Below the pieces are notes generated by a model. It worked only from the letters and a program-made list of their open reading frames with translations. It made no database searches and had not been told where the DNA came from. The translations under genes and the position numbers were made by a program. A stretch of DNA of 64,000 nt from Orbilia blumenaviensis (Eukaryota > Ascomycota > Orbiliomycetes > Orbiliales > Orbiliaceae): NCBI GenBank assembly GCA_036872755.1, contig JAVHNS010000017.1, forward strand, positions 1-64,000, in the 5' to 3' direction. Of this stretch, positions 1-14,467 are shown piece after piece (the stretch's first letter is position 1; every line of letters starts with the position of its first letter).

Positions 1-1496
1 TTAATTTATTTTTAATTAAAAATATAAAAAAAATTAAAATTAAAATTATAAAATATAGGTTTTATATTTTGATATTTATTAAATAATTATAATTTTTTTT
101 AATTATTAATAATATTTTAATAGTTTAATATAACTTTTTTGTTTATAAATTAATATTTTAATAAATTAATATTTTAATAATTAATAAATATAATATAAAA
201 ATTTCAATAATTATATATATTAAAAAAAAATTAATTTTAAATTTAATATTTAGTTTTGTTTATTTTATATATTTTCTAATAAAATCTATATATTTTATAA
301 TTTTAAATTTTTGATTTTAAATATTATTATTGATTATATAAAATATTTTTAAATGTAAAATTAATATAAAAATTATTTGTGGGATAATAAAAATAATTTA
401 AAAAATAAGAATAATTTGGGGGATAAACTATTAATTATTTTAAATAAAAATTTTTAAATTTTTTATTTTATAATAGATTTTTTTGATTTATTATATTTAA
501 TTTTAAAGTTTTTAAAATATATAAATGAAATAAATATTTATTTTATAATAGTTTTATTTTTATTTTTAATTAATTTTTTATTATATTTTATTTTATTATT
601 ATTTTTATTTTAAATATTATTTATAATTTTTGATAAATTAAAATTTAAAATAGGATTAAAAATAACTTAATTTTTTTATTTTAAAATTGTAAAAAAAATT
701 TATATTATAAAACATAAAATTAAAATATTTATTAAAAAAAAAAAACTTATTGGAAGAAAAATATTTTTTAAAAAAATAAAAACCAAATTAATATTTAATA
801 TTAAAAAAATTAAGAAATTTAAATTAAATAATAAATATTTTTTTTATATTTTTTATTTAAAAAAAATTTTTTTTTTTTTTTATTAATTTATTATATAATT
901 ATTATATTTTATAAAATAAAATAATAATAAAAAATATTAGTTTTTTGATTTTAAAATTTTTGTTTTTTTATTTTATTAAAAAATTTATTTTTAATATTAT
1001 TATAAATATAATATTTAATAATTATTAAAATAATAATAAAAATGTAAAATGATTAAAAAAAGTTATATTAATTATTTAAAAAGTAATAAAAACCTAAATA
1101 ATAAATATATTTATATTTATTAATTTGTTTATAATATATTATAATTAAATTATTATAAATCTAAAAAATATAATAATTTATATTAGAATTATTTTAGATT
1201 TTATAAAAGATTTTTTATAATATAATTATATTTATACTAATATTAAAAAATTTAATTATGATAATTAAATCGTTAATATTTTATATATATATATTTTATT
1301 ATAAAATAAAACATTTTTTACTTTGATTTTGGATTATAATTTAAAATATTATAGAATGTTTATTTAATATGTTTTATAATATTTTTAATATAAAGTAAAT
1401 TAATATGTCAATTTATTATATTTATATAATAAATAAATAAATATTAATAATTATTAAATAAATTATAATTATATAATAGATTTATTAGTAAATAAA

Positions 1497-1660
1497 TATT
1501 TAAATTTATTAGTAAATTTTAATACTAAATATAATAAGTTTATTAATAAATTTTAAATATTAAATATAAATCCACCAATAAATTTTAAATAATATATATA
1601 AATTTATTAATAAACTTTAAATATTAAATATAAATTTATTAATAAAATAATTTAAATTTT
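1497..1660. repeat. Degenerate AT-rich tandem repeat, about 31-35 bp unit
   Basis: Five units built on AAATTTATTAATAAA followed by TTTTAAATATTAAATAT run head to tail. One unit keeps a CC pair (AAATCCACCAATAAA at about 1570), while its neighbours have TT at the same place. That is consistent with C-to-T decay of an originally GC-richer minisatellite. Confidence 0.6.
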
Positions 1661-1736
1661 AAAAAATAAATATCAAATTATTCCATCTTTTAAAAATTTA
1701 AATCTAAATTGTTTCATAGACTTATCCCAAAAATCC

Positions 1737-1850
1737 AAGTTTAAATTGCTTTATTGTAAATTTAAGTCCATCTATTTTAGCGAAAATCCAAACTGTTCCA
1801 CGGTTTGGAGCGGTTTGGACCTGGTTTAGCCGCTCCACAGTAACACACTA
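1737..1850 (+). repeat. 114-bp repeat, left copy (pair with 15254-15367)
   Basis: This stretch aligns end to end and without gaps with 15254-15367, in the same orientation. Both begin AAGTTTAAA and end AACACAC followed by TA or CA. Many differences are C/T transitions, although some transversions are present. This copy keeps G-rich words such as GGTTTGGAGCGGTTTGG, where the other copy has C-rich words. It is probably a remnant of a transposable element. No coding capacity is visible and the family is not recognised. Confidence 0.65.
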
Positions 1851-2459
1851 TATATTGTTTTTAGCAAACTTAAAAAAAAAAATTTTCAAATTTTCTCATA
1901 TAAATTTATATAAAAATTTTAAAATTTTAATAATCTTAACACTAATTTTTAAATTTTAATAAAAAATTCCTAAGAAAATTGCAAAATTAAATTTAGAATT
2001 TATACTTACCATTTTTATTTCCTTGAGTTTCTGTTTTTAAAATTTTAATATGGTTTTTTTTAATTATTTATTTAGTTTTTTATAAGTTACTAATTTTTTA
2101 TTTTCTTTTTTTATATATTTTTTTATTTTTTTTAATTTTATTACTTTTTATGAAAATCAAGTCATATAACTATTTTCGACATTAAAACTATTTTTTATTT
2201 AATTTTTATTTAATTTTATTTTAATTTAATTTAGTTTTTGCATGCAAAATAATCACATAACACATATCAAAAATAACATCACCAATTTTTAAAATTAAAT
2301 TAAATTAAATAGAAATTAAATAAAAAATAGTTTTAACATCAAAAATAATGACATACATACAAAAAAAATTACATCACAATTATTTTTTAAAATTATATTA
2401 ATTATTATATTAATTATTATATTAGTTATTATATATAACTCATTTAAAATCAAAATATT

Positions 2460-2498
2460 GTAGTCAGGTTTGAGTGTTGCGCAACAGCCTCCTAGTTT
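2460..2498 (-). repeat. Inverted terminal fragment of the 4933/6210 repeat family
   Basis: The reverse complement begins ACTAGGAGGCTGTTGCGCAA and continues to CAAACCTGACTA. It matches the left ends of the repeats at 4933 and 6210. Only the first 39 bp or so can be recognised, in opposite orientation to the two longer copies. Confidence 0.55.
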
Positions 2499-4932
2499 TA
2501 ATTATATTTTTAAAATTTTTATCAATATTATTAATAATAGTTTTTTCAATAAAAATCCTAAAATCTAATATTTTAATTTTTTTTTTTTAATTTAAACTTT
2601 TTATTAAAAACTATTATTATTTTATTAATAATCTAAATTTTTTTTTTTTTATTTTTGTATGATTACTTTATAAATATTATTATTATTAAAATTAATAGTA
2701 GTAAAAAAAAGTATTAAATTTTTTATTACTATAAATAAAATAAAAAAATTTTTTTTTTTTTTAAAAAAAATTATAAATTAAATAATTTTAATATTAATTT
2801 TAGTTTTAGTGAAAATAGGTAATTTCTACTTTTTCAAAATTTTTTTTATGTTTTTATAAAATATATACTAAATTAGATTAAAATTTTTATTATTTATTTT
2901 AAATTAGATTTAGATTTTTAAAATTTTTTAAGATTTTGAGTTGGTTTTAAAAGTGATTATATGAGATTTGCTTTTATTTTTATTATTTTTATTATTTATT
3001 ATTTTTATTATTTATTATTTTTATTATTTATTATTTTTATTTATTTATCTATTTTTTAAAAAAAAAGATTTAATTTTAAAATTTAAATTATAAAATTTAA
3101 AATTTAAATAATTTTTTAAATGTTAATATTATTTTAAAAAAATTTATATAATTATAAAAAAATAATATTTAATATTAATTAAAAAAATATTTATTAAATA
3201 AAAATATTAAAATTTATTAAAAAAATATTTAAAAAATATAAATATTAATTTAATATTTTTTTTAAATTTAAATAAATTATAAAATACTTATTAAATATTA
3301 TTAAATATAGTTAAAATTATATATATTTATAAAAATAAAAACTTATACTTATTTTTATTATATAAAATATATAAAAATCTTATAAATTTATTATATATAT
3401 TTAAAAAATCTAAATATTTATTATAAGTTTTTTTCAAGTTTATAATTATTATATAATGTTTTATAAATTTTATTATAAATTATTATAAATATATATATAT
3501 TATTTTAAAAAATTAAAAATTTATATTTAATTTTATATTTTTAAAATTAAAAATTTATATTTAATTTTATATTTTTAAAATTAAAATTATACAAAATATA
3601 AATTTATATTTAATATAAATAATAAAAAATATATATATTAATAATATAATTATTTTAAATTTATATATTTTTTATAATATTTTATAAATATTATTATAAG
3701 TTAATAAAATTTTATATATATAAATTTAAAATATTAAAATTTATAATAATTTTATTAAATTTTATTATTATTATTTTATATTATAAAAATTTTAATATAA
3801 ATTTTATATTATTAATATAAGTTATAATTATAAGCTTTTATTAATTTTATATTTATAAAATAGAAATATTTATTTTTAAATAAAATAATAATTATTTTAT
3901 TAAATAAATTTTAATAATTAATAATTAACTTATTAATAATTATTATATCTTTATTAAATTTTTATAAAATTTTATATATATTTTAATTAATAATTTAAAA
4001 ATTCTAAAATATAAATAAAATAATAAATATTAAATATATATTATAATATAATATATTAATATTTATATAAATTTTAATTAAATATATAATATTTAAATTC
4101 TTTATTTTTAAAATTTATTAATTAAAATAATTTTTTTATATTAAAATAATAATATTATACTTTTAGATTTTAAGAAATTAATAAATATAATTATTGATTT
4201 ATTTAAATATTATATATACTTTTATATTTTTTTTTAATTTTTTAGATAATATAAATTTTATTTTGAAATTAAATATGGATTTTTTTTTTTATATTATTAA
4301 AAAATAAAATAAAGAAAAATATTATATTTTAAAATATATTATTTTTAAATTTTAATAAGATTTTAACAAATTTAAATATATTTAATATATTTTTAAATTT
4401 AAATATTATAAAATTTAAAAAAAAATTTATAATTTTTTTTTATTAATTTGGAAAGTTTTAAATTAATTTAATAATTTATTAAAAAATTTTTTTGTTAAAT
4501 AACAATTAATTAGTATTTTAATTATAAAATAAGTTTGAATATTAAAAAATTAATATAAATTTTTTTAAATTTATACATAAACTACATCAAATAATTTAAA
4601 AAATAAATAAAATTTTTAAAATAAATTTATTTAAACAAAATATATTTAATTTTAAAATTAAAAATTATTTTATATTTTTATATTTTTATAAAAATTTATT
4701 TAAAATTATTATATATTTTCTTTAATAATATTTATATGTTTAATAAATATACTTTATTTTATAAAAAATTTATAATAAAAATAAAAAAAAATAATATATA
4801 AAATTATAAATTATAAATTAATAATATTATTAATAAAAAATCTTATTTTTTAATTATATTTTTATATTAATTTTTTACATATTTAATATAATTTATTTTA
4901 ATAATTTTTTTAATTAAAAATTTTAATTTAAA

Positions 4933-5262
4933 ACTAGACGGCTGCTTCGCAGCACGCAAACCCGACTGACTGCCCACGTACATGTTTTGTCCTTGTTTTT
5001 TTTGGATCTTGTCAATCACTTCAAACTAATTTACTCAAATTATCGCAACACACTGCCCGACAGTCTCGAACCCGGACCACCATGGTGCCGAACGTGCCAA
5101 GACTTAAAAATCCCCATACAAATTTGTATAAACAAAAACCGTCGAAAATTTCTAAGTACGCCAAAAACAACACATTCTCTCAATCGACTTTATAGGAAAA
5201 CTCCACACAACCCTCGCACTCGGGAGTTCAATTTCAACCCTCCTTGTCAGTCGGGCATATAA
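4933..5262 (+). repeat. Dispersed short repeat, copy 1 (GC-normal island)
   Basis: This is a roughly 330-bp island of normal composition inside the AT block. It shares its left end (ACTAG then CGCAGCACGCAAACCC), a central word (ATCCCCATACAAATTTGTAT, then CAAAAACAACACATT) and its right end (TTCAACCCTCC then GTCAGTCGGGCATA) with 6210-6564. CCGACTGAC near the left end is inverted as GTCAGTCGG near the right end. A GGTTCGAGAC word lies on the minus strand near 5066-5075 and resembles a polymerase III B box, so a SINE or MITE is possible. Neither is proven, and no protein is encoded. Confidence 0.7.
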
Positions 5263-6209
5263 AAATCAATTTTTTAATTATATATAAATATTGTTTATTT
5301 TATTATTTATTTTATTTAAAAAAAGCCCATTATAGTTTATAAAAAAAAAATTAATTAATTTTAAAATACAAAATTTTATAAAATAATTTTTAATTTTTTT
5401 AAATAAATTTCTTTAAAATTTATTTATAAATTATAAAAATAAATATAAATAAATTATATAAAATATATTAATTTTTTTAAAATAATTTTTAAAATTTATT
5501 TTATTTATATAATATTTATAATAATTTTTTAAAATTTTAATTAAATTTTCAAATATTTTAAAAAAAATTATGTATTTTATACTAAATAATTAAAAAATAA
5601 TAATAAATTTATAAAAATAGAATTATAATTAAAAAAAGTAATTAATTTAATTAAAATCTTTTTAAATCTTAATATTATTATAATAAATTTATATAAATTT
5701 GATTTCTTATATTATATTTATTTAAAAATAATAAAATATTTTATAAAATAAATAATAAAATTTTTAAAAAATATAAAAAAATTTAATTTTTTAATAAAAC
5801 TTAAATTATTATATTAATATATCTTAAATTTTAATTATTCCAAAAAAACTATATATAAATTTTATAATAATAAGGTAAAAAAATAAAATTTATTATTAAA
5901 ATTCTTATTATTACTTTATTAAATATTTTAAAAAATTTATTAAATTATAAAAAACTTATATTTATTTAAATAATTATTTATATAAATATTTTTATAAATT
6001 TTATTTTATATTTTAATTATTTTTTATATATTAAATAAATATTTTTAAATATATAATATTAATTATAAAAATTTTATAATTTAAAAAATATTTTTAAAAA
6101 ATTCCAAAAAAATTAAATAAAATTATAATAAATTAAAGTAAAAACTAAAAAATTTATATTAAACAAAAAAGTTATTAAAAAAAATAATAAAAATTTTTTA
6201 AAAATTTTT

Positions 6210-6564
6210 AACTAAGAGGCCATTGCGCAGCACTTAAACCCAACTGCGACATCTTCAAGACCAGTGTTAATTCAAATTGTACACTCAAATAATAACAACA
6301 CATATTCTCTCGTAGAAAAAAAAAAAAATTTAAAATTTTATAAACAACCAGCAAACCCACAATCTCAACAAAACCACAAAAATACTAAAATCTGTTTTTT
6401 TACCAAAACTTTCAAAATCCCATACAAATTTATATAAAAAAAAAAAAAAAAAATTTCTTTAAGTCAATCAAAAACAACACATTTTTTTTCAGATCTGATA
6501 TGGATCGCGTTCTCGCGCGCTGGTTCAACTTTAACCCTCCTGCAACGCAGTCAGGCATAATAAT
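6210..6564 (+). repeat. Dispersed short repeat, copy 2
   Basis: This is a second, more AT-decayed copy of the 4933-5262 element in the same orientation. It starts ACTAAGAGGCC then GCGCAGCAC, contains AAAATCCCATACAAATTTAT and CAAAAACAACACATT in the same order, and ends CCCTCC then CGCAGTCAGGCATA. The inverted motif pair near the ends (CCCAACTGCG and CGCAGTCAGG) is kept in imperfect form. A poly-A run near 6430-6450 adds length compared with copy 1. Confidence 0.65.
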
Positions 6565-7668
6565 AAGTTTTTTTTATAGTAGTTTTAAACTTTTATTATT
6601 ATTATATTATATTTTTAAAAAATTAAATAAATTTTTTTTAAATAAAATATTTTAATTTTATTAAAATATATTTAATAATATATTTTATTAATATTATAAA
6701 AAAATTTAAATAATTAAATATTTAATTAACAAAAATAAAAAAAAAATTTTATATTAAATAGTTTAAAAAGAGATAAATATAATTTAATTATAAAAATATA
6801 TATATTTAAATAATAAAATATAAATTTTAAAAATATTAATTCAAAATATAATTTTTTAATTTTTAATAATTAAAAAAAAATAAAATTATAATTAATAAAT
6901 TTAAAAAAATTTATTTAAATATATTATTAATTTAATAAAAACATAAATAATATTAAATAAATAAACTTAAAATTAATAATATATTTAATTTTTTTAACTA
7001 AATTATTATTAATATTAATAAAACTATAATTAACCTAATTAAGATTTAAACAAATTTATATAATATAATTTTTTAATATTAAAATTTAAATCAATTTTAA
7101 AAAATATTTAAATCTTTAATATATAAAAAAAAATAAATTATAATAAATAAAATATAAAATTAATATTTTATATTTAATTTTAATTAAATATTATATATAT
7201 ATTTAAAAATTTTACCAATATTTTAAATATTTTTTTAATTAAAATTTTATTTTTTAATTTTAATAAACTTTTAAATATAAATATATTAAATTTTTATAAT
7301 TTTAATTAAAAACTTTTAATATTACAACATTTTTATTAATTATATTATTTATATTAATTCTAATTAATAAAAAACAAATTTTTATAAAAATTTTATTATT
7401 TTTTAGAAATTTTATATAAATTAATATAAAAATTTTTAAAAAAAAATAATAACTAAATTAAAATTATTATTTATTTTTCATAATAAATTTAATAATAAAA
7501 TTTTTAAATTAATATTTATTACCAAATTTAAATTATATATTAAAAAAATTATATAAGATTTATATAATTTTATTTAATTAAATCAATATTTTTTTATTAA
7601 TTATAAAAAAAAAAATTATTAATTTTATTAAAATATTATTTTAATTTATAATATTTTGAATTTAATTT

Positions 7669-7998
7669 TGTCAGGCCGCGCACCCACGCGGTGGTGCGCA
7701 AAATACAACAAGGTCAACACAATGGCTAAAGCTACCTAATCCGAACAATACAAATACACAGCAACCCACCTGGAAACCTACCTAAATAACTTCAATCTTC
7801 AGACTAACATTAATTCAATTTTTTTAATTTAGAAATAATAAAAAGCTATAATTTAACATTATAATATATATATTTTTTAATATATAAAGTATAAATAATA
7901 ATTATATATATAATTTCTTATTTTTTAATTTATAATTATAATTAAAATTATATTCTTAATCATTATAATATATATATTTTCATATATATAACCTTACA
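7669..7998 (+). repeat. 5' LTR of the retrotransposon
   Basis: This 330-bp LTR aligns without gaps with 14468-14797. Its first 130 bp or so keep GC, for example GCCGCGCACCCACGCGGTGG starting at about 7674, where the other LTR has ATTATATACTTACACAATAA. Its second half is almost pure A/T where the other LTR keeps G and C. All differences I traced are transitions. Confidence 0.88.
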
Positions 7999-10900
7999 TA
8001 TTAAAAAACTATCTTTTAATTTATTACTATAAATATTTTATAAATATCTATAATATTTATTAAAAAAAATAAATTAATATAAAATATTTTACAAAATTTA
8101 ACAAATTCTAAACTTTTAAATTTTAAATTTTTAAAAAATAATAAAACACAACAATTTATTTTATAATTTAAAAATAATAATTTAATTATAATTATTTAAT
8201 TTATAAAATTAGTTAATAAATTAAATAAATTTATAAATAATTATAATAAAATATAAGTTTTTATTTATTAAATAAAATTATTTTTTAATTTTAATTATTA
8301 AATATTTAAAAATAATAAAAAATATAAAATTAATTTTATTTTTAATTAATTATAAAATATTATAATTAAATAATCTAAATTTTTAATAATTTTAATAAAT
8401 ATAAATAAAATTTTCTTAAAATTAATAATATAAAAAGTATTTAAATAAATTATTATAATTTATTTCAAAAATTTAAATAAAAAAAAAATAACTAGATTTA
8501 TTATTTTAAAAATATAATAAAAAGATAAAATTATTAATTATATAATTTATTTTAATATATTATAAATTAAATTATTTTTATAATATAAAAATATCTTATA
8601 TATTTTTTATTATAAAAATTTTAAAAAAAAAATTTAGAAAATTATTTTTATTATAATTAATAATATATTAGGAAAATTTAAAAATTTATAAAAATTTATA
8701 TAATTAATAATTCACATCAAAAAATTATAAAATTTATATATTAAAAATTATTAAATTTAAAATAATTTATTTTATAATTTATAAATTTAAGTTATATTAT
8801 AATAAATTATATTAATATTAAATTAATTAAATTTTATAAAAATAAATATTTTTTAATAAAAAAAATTATTTTTTAATAAATATAAATATTATAAAGTAAA
8901 TAATTTTTATTTTAAATATAAAAAATTTAATTATATAATAAAATAATATTATAATAATATATAATATAAAAAATTAAAAAAATAATAAAAATAATAAAAT
9001 TTTTATTATTTAAAAAAAAAAATATTTATATTATATATAATATTATATTAATTATAATATATAAAATAAAATTATTAAAAAAATATTTTAATTATTTAAT
9101 AATAAAAATAATATTATTATAAAATAATAAAATAATATAAATTAAAATATTAATAAATTATAATGTATTTAGTAATTTTATAATAATATAATTTATAATA
9201 AAATATAATATATTTTTAATAAAAAAAAATAAAGTTATTTTATTTGAAAAAATAAATAATATTTTATTAAATTATAATATTATGTATAAAATAAAAAATT
9301 TAAAAATAAAAATAAATAATTTTAAAAAATTTATTTTTTTTAATATTATAAAAATTAAATTATTTAATTTTATATTAGGATTTATATAATTATATAAAAA
9401 TAATTTAAATATTAATTAAAATATAAATTATTTTTTAATATAATAAATTGTAAAATTTTATATTATTATTATAAAATTAATTAAAATAAAATAATTTAAT
9501 TTTTTATTAAAAAATTTTATATTAATAAAAATAATGGTTTTAAAAGAAATTATTTTTTAAAATAAATTAATATAATATATATTAAAAAAATATATTGATT
9601 TTGTAAATTTAAAAAAAAAAAAAATAATAAATAAATTATTAAAATATTAATTTTGGAATTATAAAATTTTATTAATATAAAATATTATATTTTTTTTTTA
9701 AATTAATTTATAAATTTTTTTTAATTAAAAATAAAGTATTAAAATTATATATAAAAAAAATGGAATTAAAAAGTTTTATTTATAAATTTTTTTTATTAAT
9801 AAAAATATTTATTTTTTTTATAAAAAAAAAAATAATTTATTATAGTTTTATATAAATTATTGGATATTTAATAATATAATAATAAAAAATTAATATTTAT
9901 TATTTTTAATAAATGAATTTTTTAATTAATTATAAAATATTAAAATATTTATTAAATTAAATTTAAAAAGGGTTTATAATTTGATATATATTATAATAAA
10001 AAAGGAGTAGAAAATAGTGTTTAAAATAAAATATAATTTTTATAAATATTTAATAATATTATTTAGATTAATAAATGTATTAATAATTTTTTAATTATTA
10101 TTAAATATATTGTTTTATAATTTATTAAATATTTTTATTATTATTTATTTAAATAATATTTTAATTTTTTTTAAAAATTATAAATTTTATATAGAATATG
10201 TATGTATTATATTATAATGATTTAAAATAATATTATTATATATTAAAGTAAAAAAATATAAATTTTATAAAAAAAAAGTAAATTTTTTAAGTTTTATTAT
10301 ATTAATTTATAATATTTTAATAAATGAAAATAAAATAAAAATTATATATTAATAAAAAATTTCTTAAAATATAAAATAATTATAATTTTTTTTAAATTTT
10401 ATAAATTTTTATTATTAATTTTTTGTAAAATATAATATTATAATAAAATTAATTATAAGATTTTTATTAAAAAAAAAGATATAAAAATAAAATAAAAAAT
10501 AATAAATTATATTTAAATATATTAAAAAAAAATTTATAATTAAAATAGTATTATTATATTATAATTAAAAATAATATATTATAATTAAAATTAATACTTC
10601 TAAATTTAAAATTAAAATTTATTTTTTATAGTAAAATAAAAAAAATTGCTAACATCCTATTTATTTTTAAAATAGAAAAATGTTAGGAATAAAGAGGAAT
10701 TATAAAATTTTTAATTAAAAAATATTAGTAATAATTAAAATATTATAATATTAAATAATATATTTAAAGGAAGTTTAGTTTTAAATTATTATTTATAATG
10801 ATTATTAAAATTTAATTTATTTTATAATTTTAAAATAATTTAATATAAAATAAATTAAATAATTTAAAAAATTAATAAATTATGATTTTATAATTTAATA

Positions 10901-13900
10901 TTATTTAAAAAAAGATAATATAATGGTAGATATATTATTTTATTAAATAAAATATATAAAAAAATATAATAAATTATTATTATTTTTATTATTAAAAATA
11001 AAATAATTAATTATAATAATATATAATAAATTATTTGGTATTTTGGTATTGATATTTATTAAATTTTTATAAAATATTAATAATATTAAAAAATATATTT
11101 TAAAAATAAGAAAATAAAATATATTATTAATATTATATAATATAATATATATAATAAATTATATATTAGAAAAAAATAATATATTATAATTTAAAAATAA
11201 ATTATATATATTTAATATTTTAAAATTGTATAAAAATATAATATATTATATATATAATGTTTTTTTAATAAACTATTTTGGTTATTGTAAAATATAAAAA
11301 TTATTTTTTAAAAATTATTATTTTCTAAAATATATTGGATTTATTTATAAATATATTATAAAATATGATATTTATTAACAAAACAAAATAATTAAAAAAT
11401 TGAAGAAAAAAAAATTATTACCATTTTTAATACTAAATATATTATAACATAATATTTTTATAAATTTTATTATTAAATTATTTTTATTACAAAATTTTAT
11501 ATTAAAAAATATAAACCCAAAATTTAACATAATTTAAATAATAATAAATAAATTAATTAAATTTATATATTTTATATTACTTTACAGTAAATTGTAAACA
11601 AAAAAATTAATATAAATTTATATAAAATATTTAATTTATAATAATTTTTTAAATGATTTTATATTTAATTGAAAATAAATCTTCATCTTTAAATTTATTG
11701 TAAATTTTTGCAAAATAATAAATATTATAAAAAAGCAATTTATTACATTTTATTTTAAAATAGATAATTAAATAAAAAAAATTAATTAAATTTTAAAACA
11801 ATTAATAAGGAATTATTATAATTATAAACAAAATAACTAAATCAATTTACTTCTATTTATAGCATTTATATATAATAATATTTATTAAATAATAATTAAA
11901 ATAATTTTATTTTTTACTAAACATAATTACTATTTATAATTTAAAATAAATTACTTTATAAAAAATAAGATACTAATTACAAAAAAACATATTAAAAAAT
12001 TAAAATTATTATATTAAATTTATAAATTAAAAATAAAATAAGTTTAAAATAATCAAGTTAAATATAACAACTCAAAATAAAACAAAATATTAAAATATAA
12101 GATTAAATAAAAAATTATATTTTTTAATAAAAATATAAATATTAAACAATTTTCTATAAAATTTAAAATTAAATTCTTAAATTTATATAAAATTACAACT
12201 TATATTAAAATATATATTTATAAACTAACATTATTTAAAAAAATAAAATAATATAATATTTTTTATATATTATTTTTAAAATTATATATTATAAATAAAA
12301 TTTATTTAATATTTTTTAAGTTGTAATATATTAAAGTAGAGGGAACAAAAAAATAGAAAATAAAAAAAATATTAGTAAAAAATAATTTTAAAAAAAATAT
12401 TAGTAAAAAATAATTTTAAAAAAAATATATAAAACTATATTAAAACAAAGTATTATTTAATTAAATAAAAAAATTAATTATTAGCAAATATATTATAAAA
12501 ACCTAAAAAATATTTACTACATATTAAAATTAAAATTAAAAATTTTAAAAAAATGCTTTAAAAAATTTTATAAATTATAATAATCTATAGAAAAACTTAA
12601 AATTATTATTAAAACTTTAAAATTATAATAAATTAATTTAATAAAATTATTAAAAATAAAACAAATTTAAAAAAATAAAAATTTTTATAAAAAATTAAAA
12701 AAAAATTAATAAAAATAAATATAGTAATATATAAAAAATTTATTTAAAATATAATCAAATAAAATAATTTTTTTTCTTAGAAATTTTATATTTATAAATT
12801 TTTTTATTTTTATTTTTTTTTTTTTTTAATTTTTAATAAAAATTACAATAATTTATAAATTTTCTATAATAACAAAAAATAAACTTTCCATTATCACCAA
12901 TATTTTTATTATCTTTTTTATTATCTTTACTAATTTCATTATTTTCTTCATTTTTTATATTACCATTACTTACAAAAAAAAAAACTTCATTATTTCTATT
13001 TTTTCTATTATTATCTCTATTATTATTTTTTGTAGTATTATCTCCATTATTATTTTTTTTATTATTTTTAATAATTATTAAAAAATTTTTAATTTTACAA
13101 CTATAAAAAATAAAAAAACTTAATATATTTTTTAATATAATAATACATAAAATTAAAAAATTTAATCTAAAAATTATAAAAAAAAAATTTTTAAAATAAT
13201 AAATACTTTAAAATTATAATTTACTATAAAAAAACATTAAAATCAAAAATATTATCAAAATAATTTAATATAATATTTATAATAATTAAAACAATTTTAA
13301 AGAAATTAATTTTTTATCAATTATAATAAATCACTATATTAACAAAAATTCTTATAATTAAAATAATTAAATAAATAAAATAATTTTTATAAATTATAAT
13401 AAATTAAATAATAAAATTAATAACTATAAAATTTATATTTTTAAATTAATAAAACCAAATTATATTAAATCATCTTTTTTAATAATAAAAATAAATATTA
13501 TAATTATTAAAAAAAAAATAATAAATAAAATTTATAATTTAATATTAATTATATATAATATATAATAAAAAATTAAAATTAATATAAATTATTTTTATAA
13601 TATTAATAATATATATATTAAATTGGTTAATTATTTTTTTAAATAAAAAAAAATAAAATAAAATAAAAAAAAATTAATATATATTCTGTAAAATAAAATA
13701 AAATAAAAAAAAAAAAATTATAAATTATTAATTTAAAAATTTTAAAATATTTTAAAACTATTAATTTAAAAAAGTTATTTATTAAAAAATTTTAAAATAA
13801 AAAAAAAAATAAAAAAATAAAAAAATATAAAATATAATATTATATATTAAATTTTAGTTTTTTTTAAAATTCTAAAAATTAAAATTTATATAATTTATAA

Positions 13901-14467
13901 TTACATTTTTATATTATAAATTACAAAATATAAACTTTAAAATTACAAATTATAAAACATAATTATTAAAAATTATAATTTATAAAATATAAATTTTATA
14001 ATAATATAAACTTATAAATTAATATATAATATAATAAATTTAATTTTATATAATTAATTGTTTATATTATATTAAAAAATCTTTAAAATATAATATATTA
14101 TAAATTATTATAAAATAAATTTAAAATTTTTTATATAATTTTATAATATATAATTTTTTATAAAATTATAATATATAAATAAAATTTTTAACATATATAA
14201 AAATTTATTTTAAATTTATAATTAATATATTATTTTTGTTATATATTATTTTTATATATTTAAATTTAATAATTAAGTTTAAAATTTTCAAAATATTTAC
14301 ATAAAATTATAATAATATAATAATATTAATAAATTAAAATCTAAAACTAATTTTTTAAAATATTTTTTAAATTATATAAAAAAATTATAACTTTAATATA
14401 GATTATAATAATAAAATCTTATTTAGTTTTTAATAAATAAATTTTAAAAATTATTAGAAAAAAATAA

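Noticed and set aside
1497..1660. Possible CRISPR-like array from regular short repeats
   Set aside because: Units are adjacent without unique spacers and the genome is fungal.
4987..5262. 91-codon frame in the AT block
   Set aside because: Lies entirely inside a dispersed non-coding repeat and is not preserved in the second copy.
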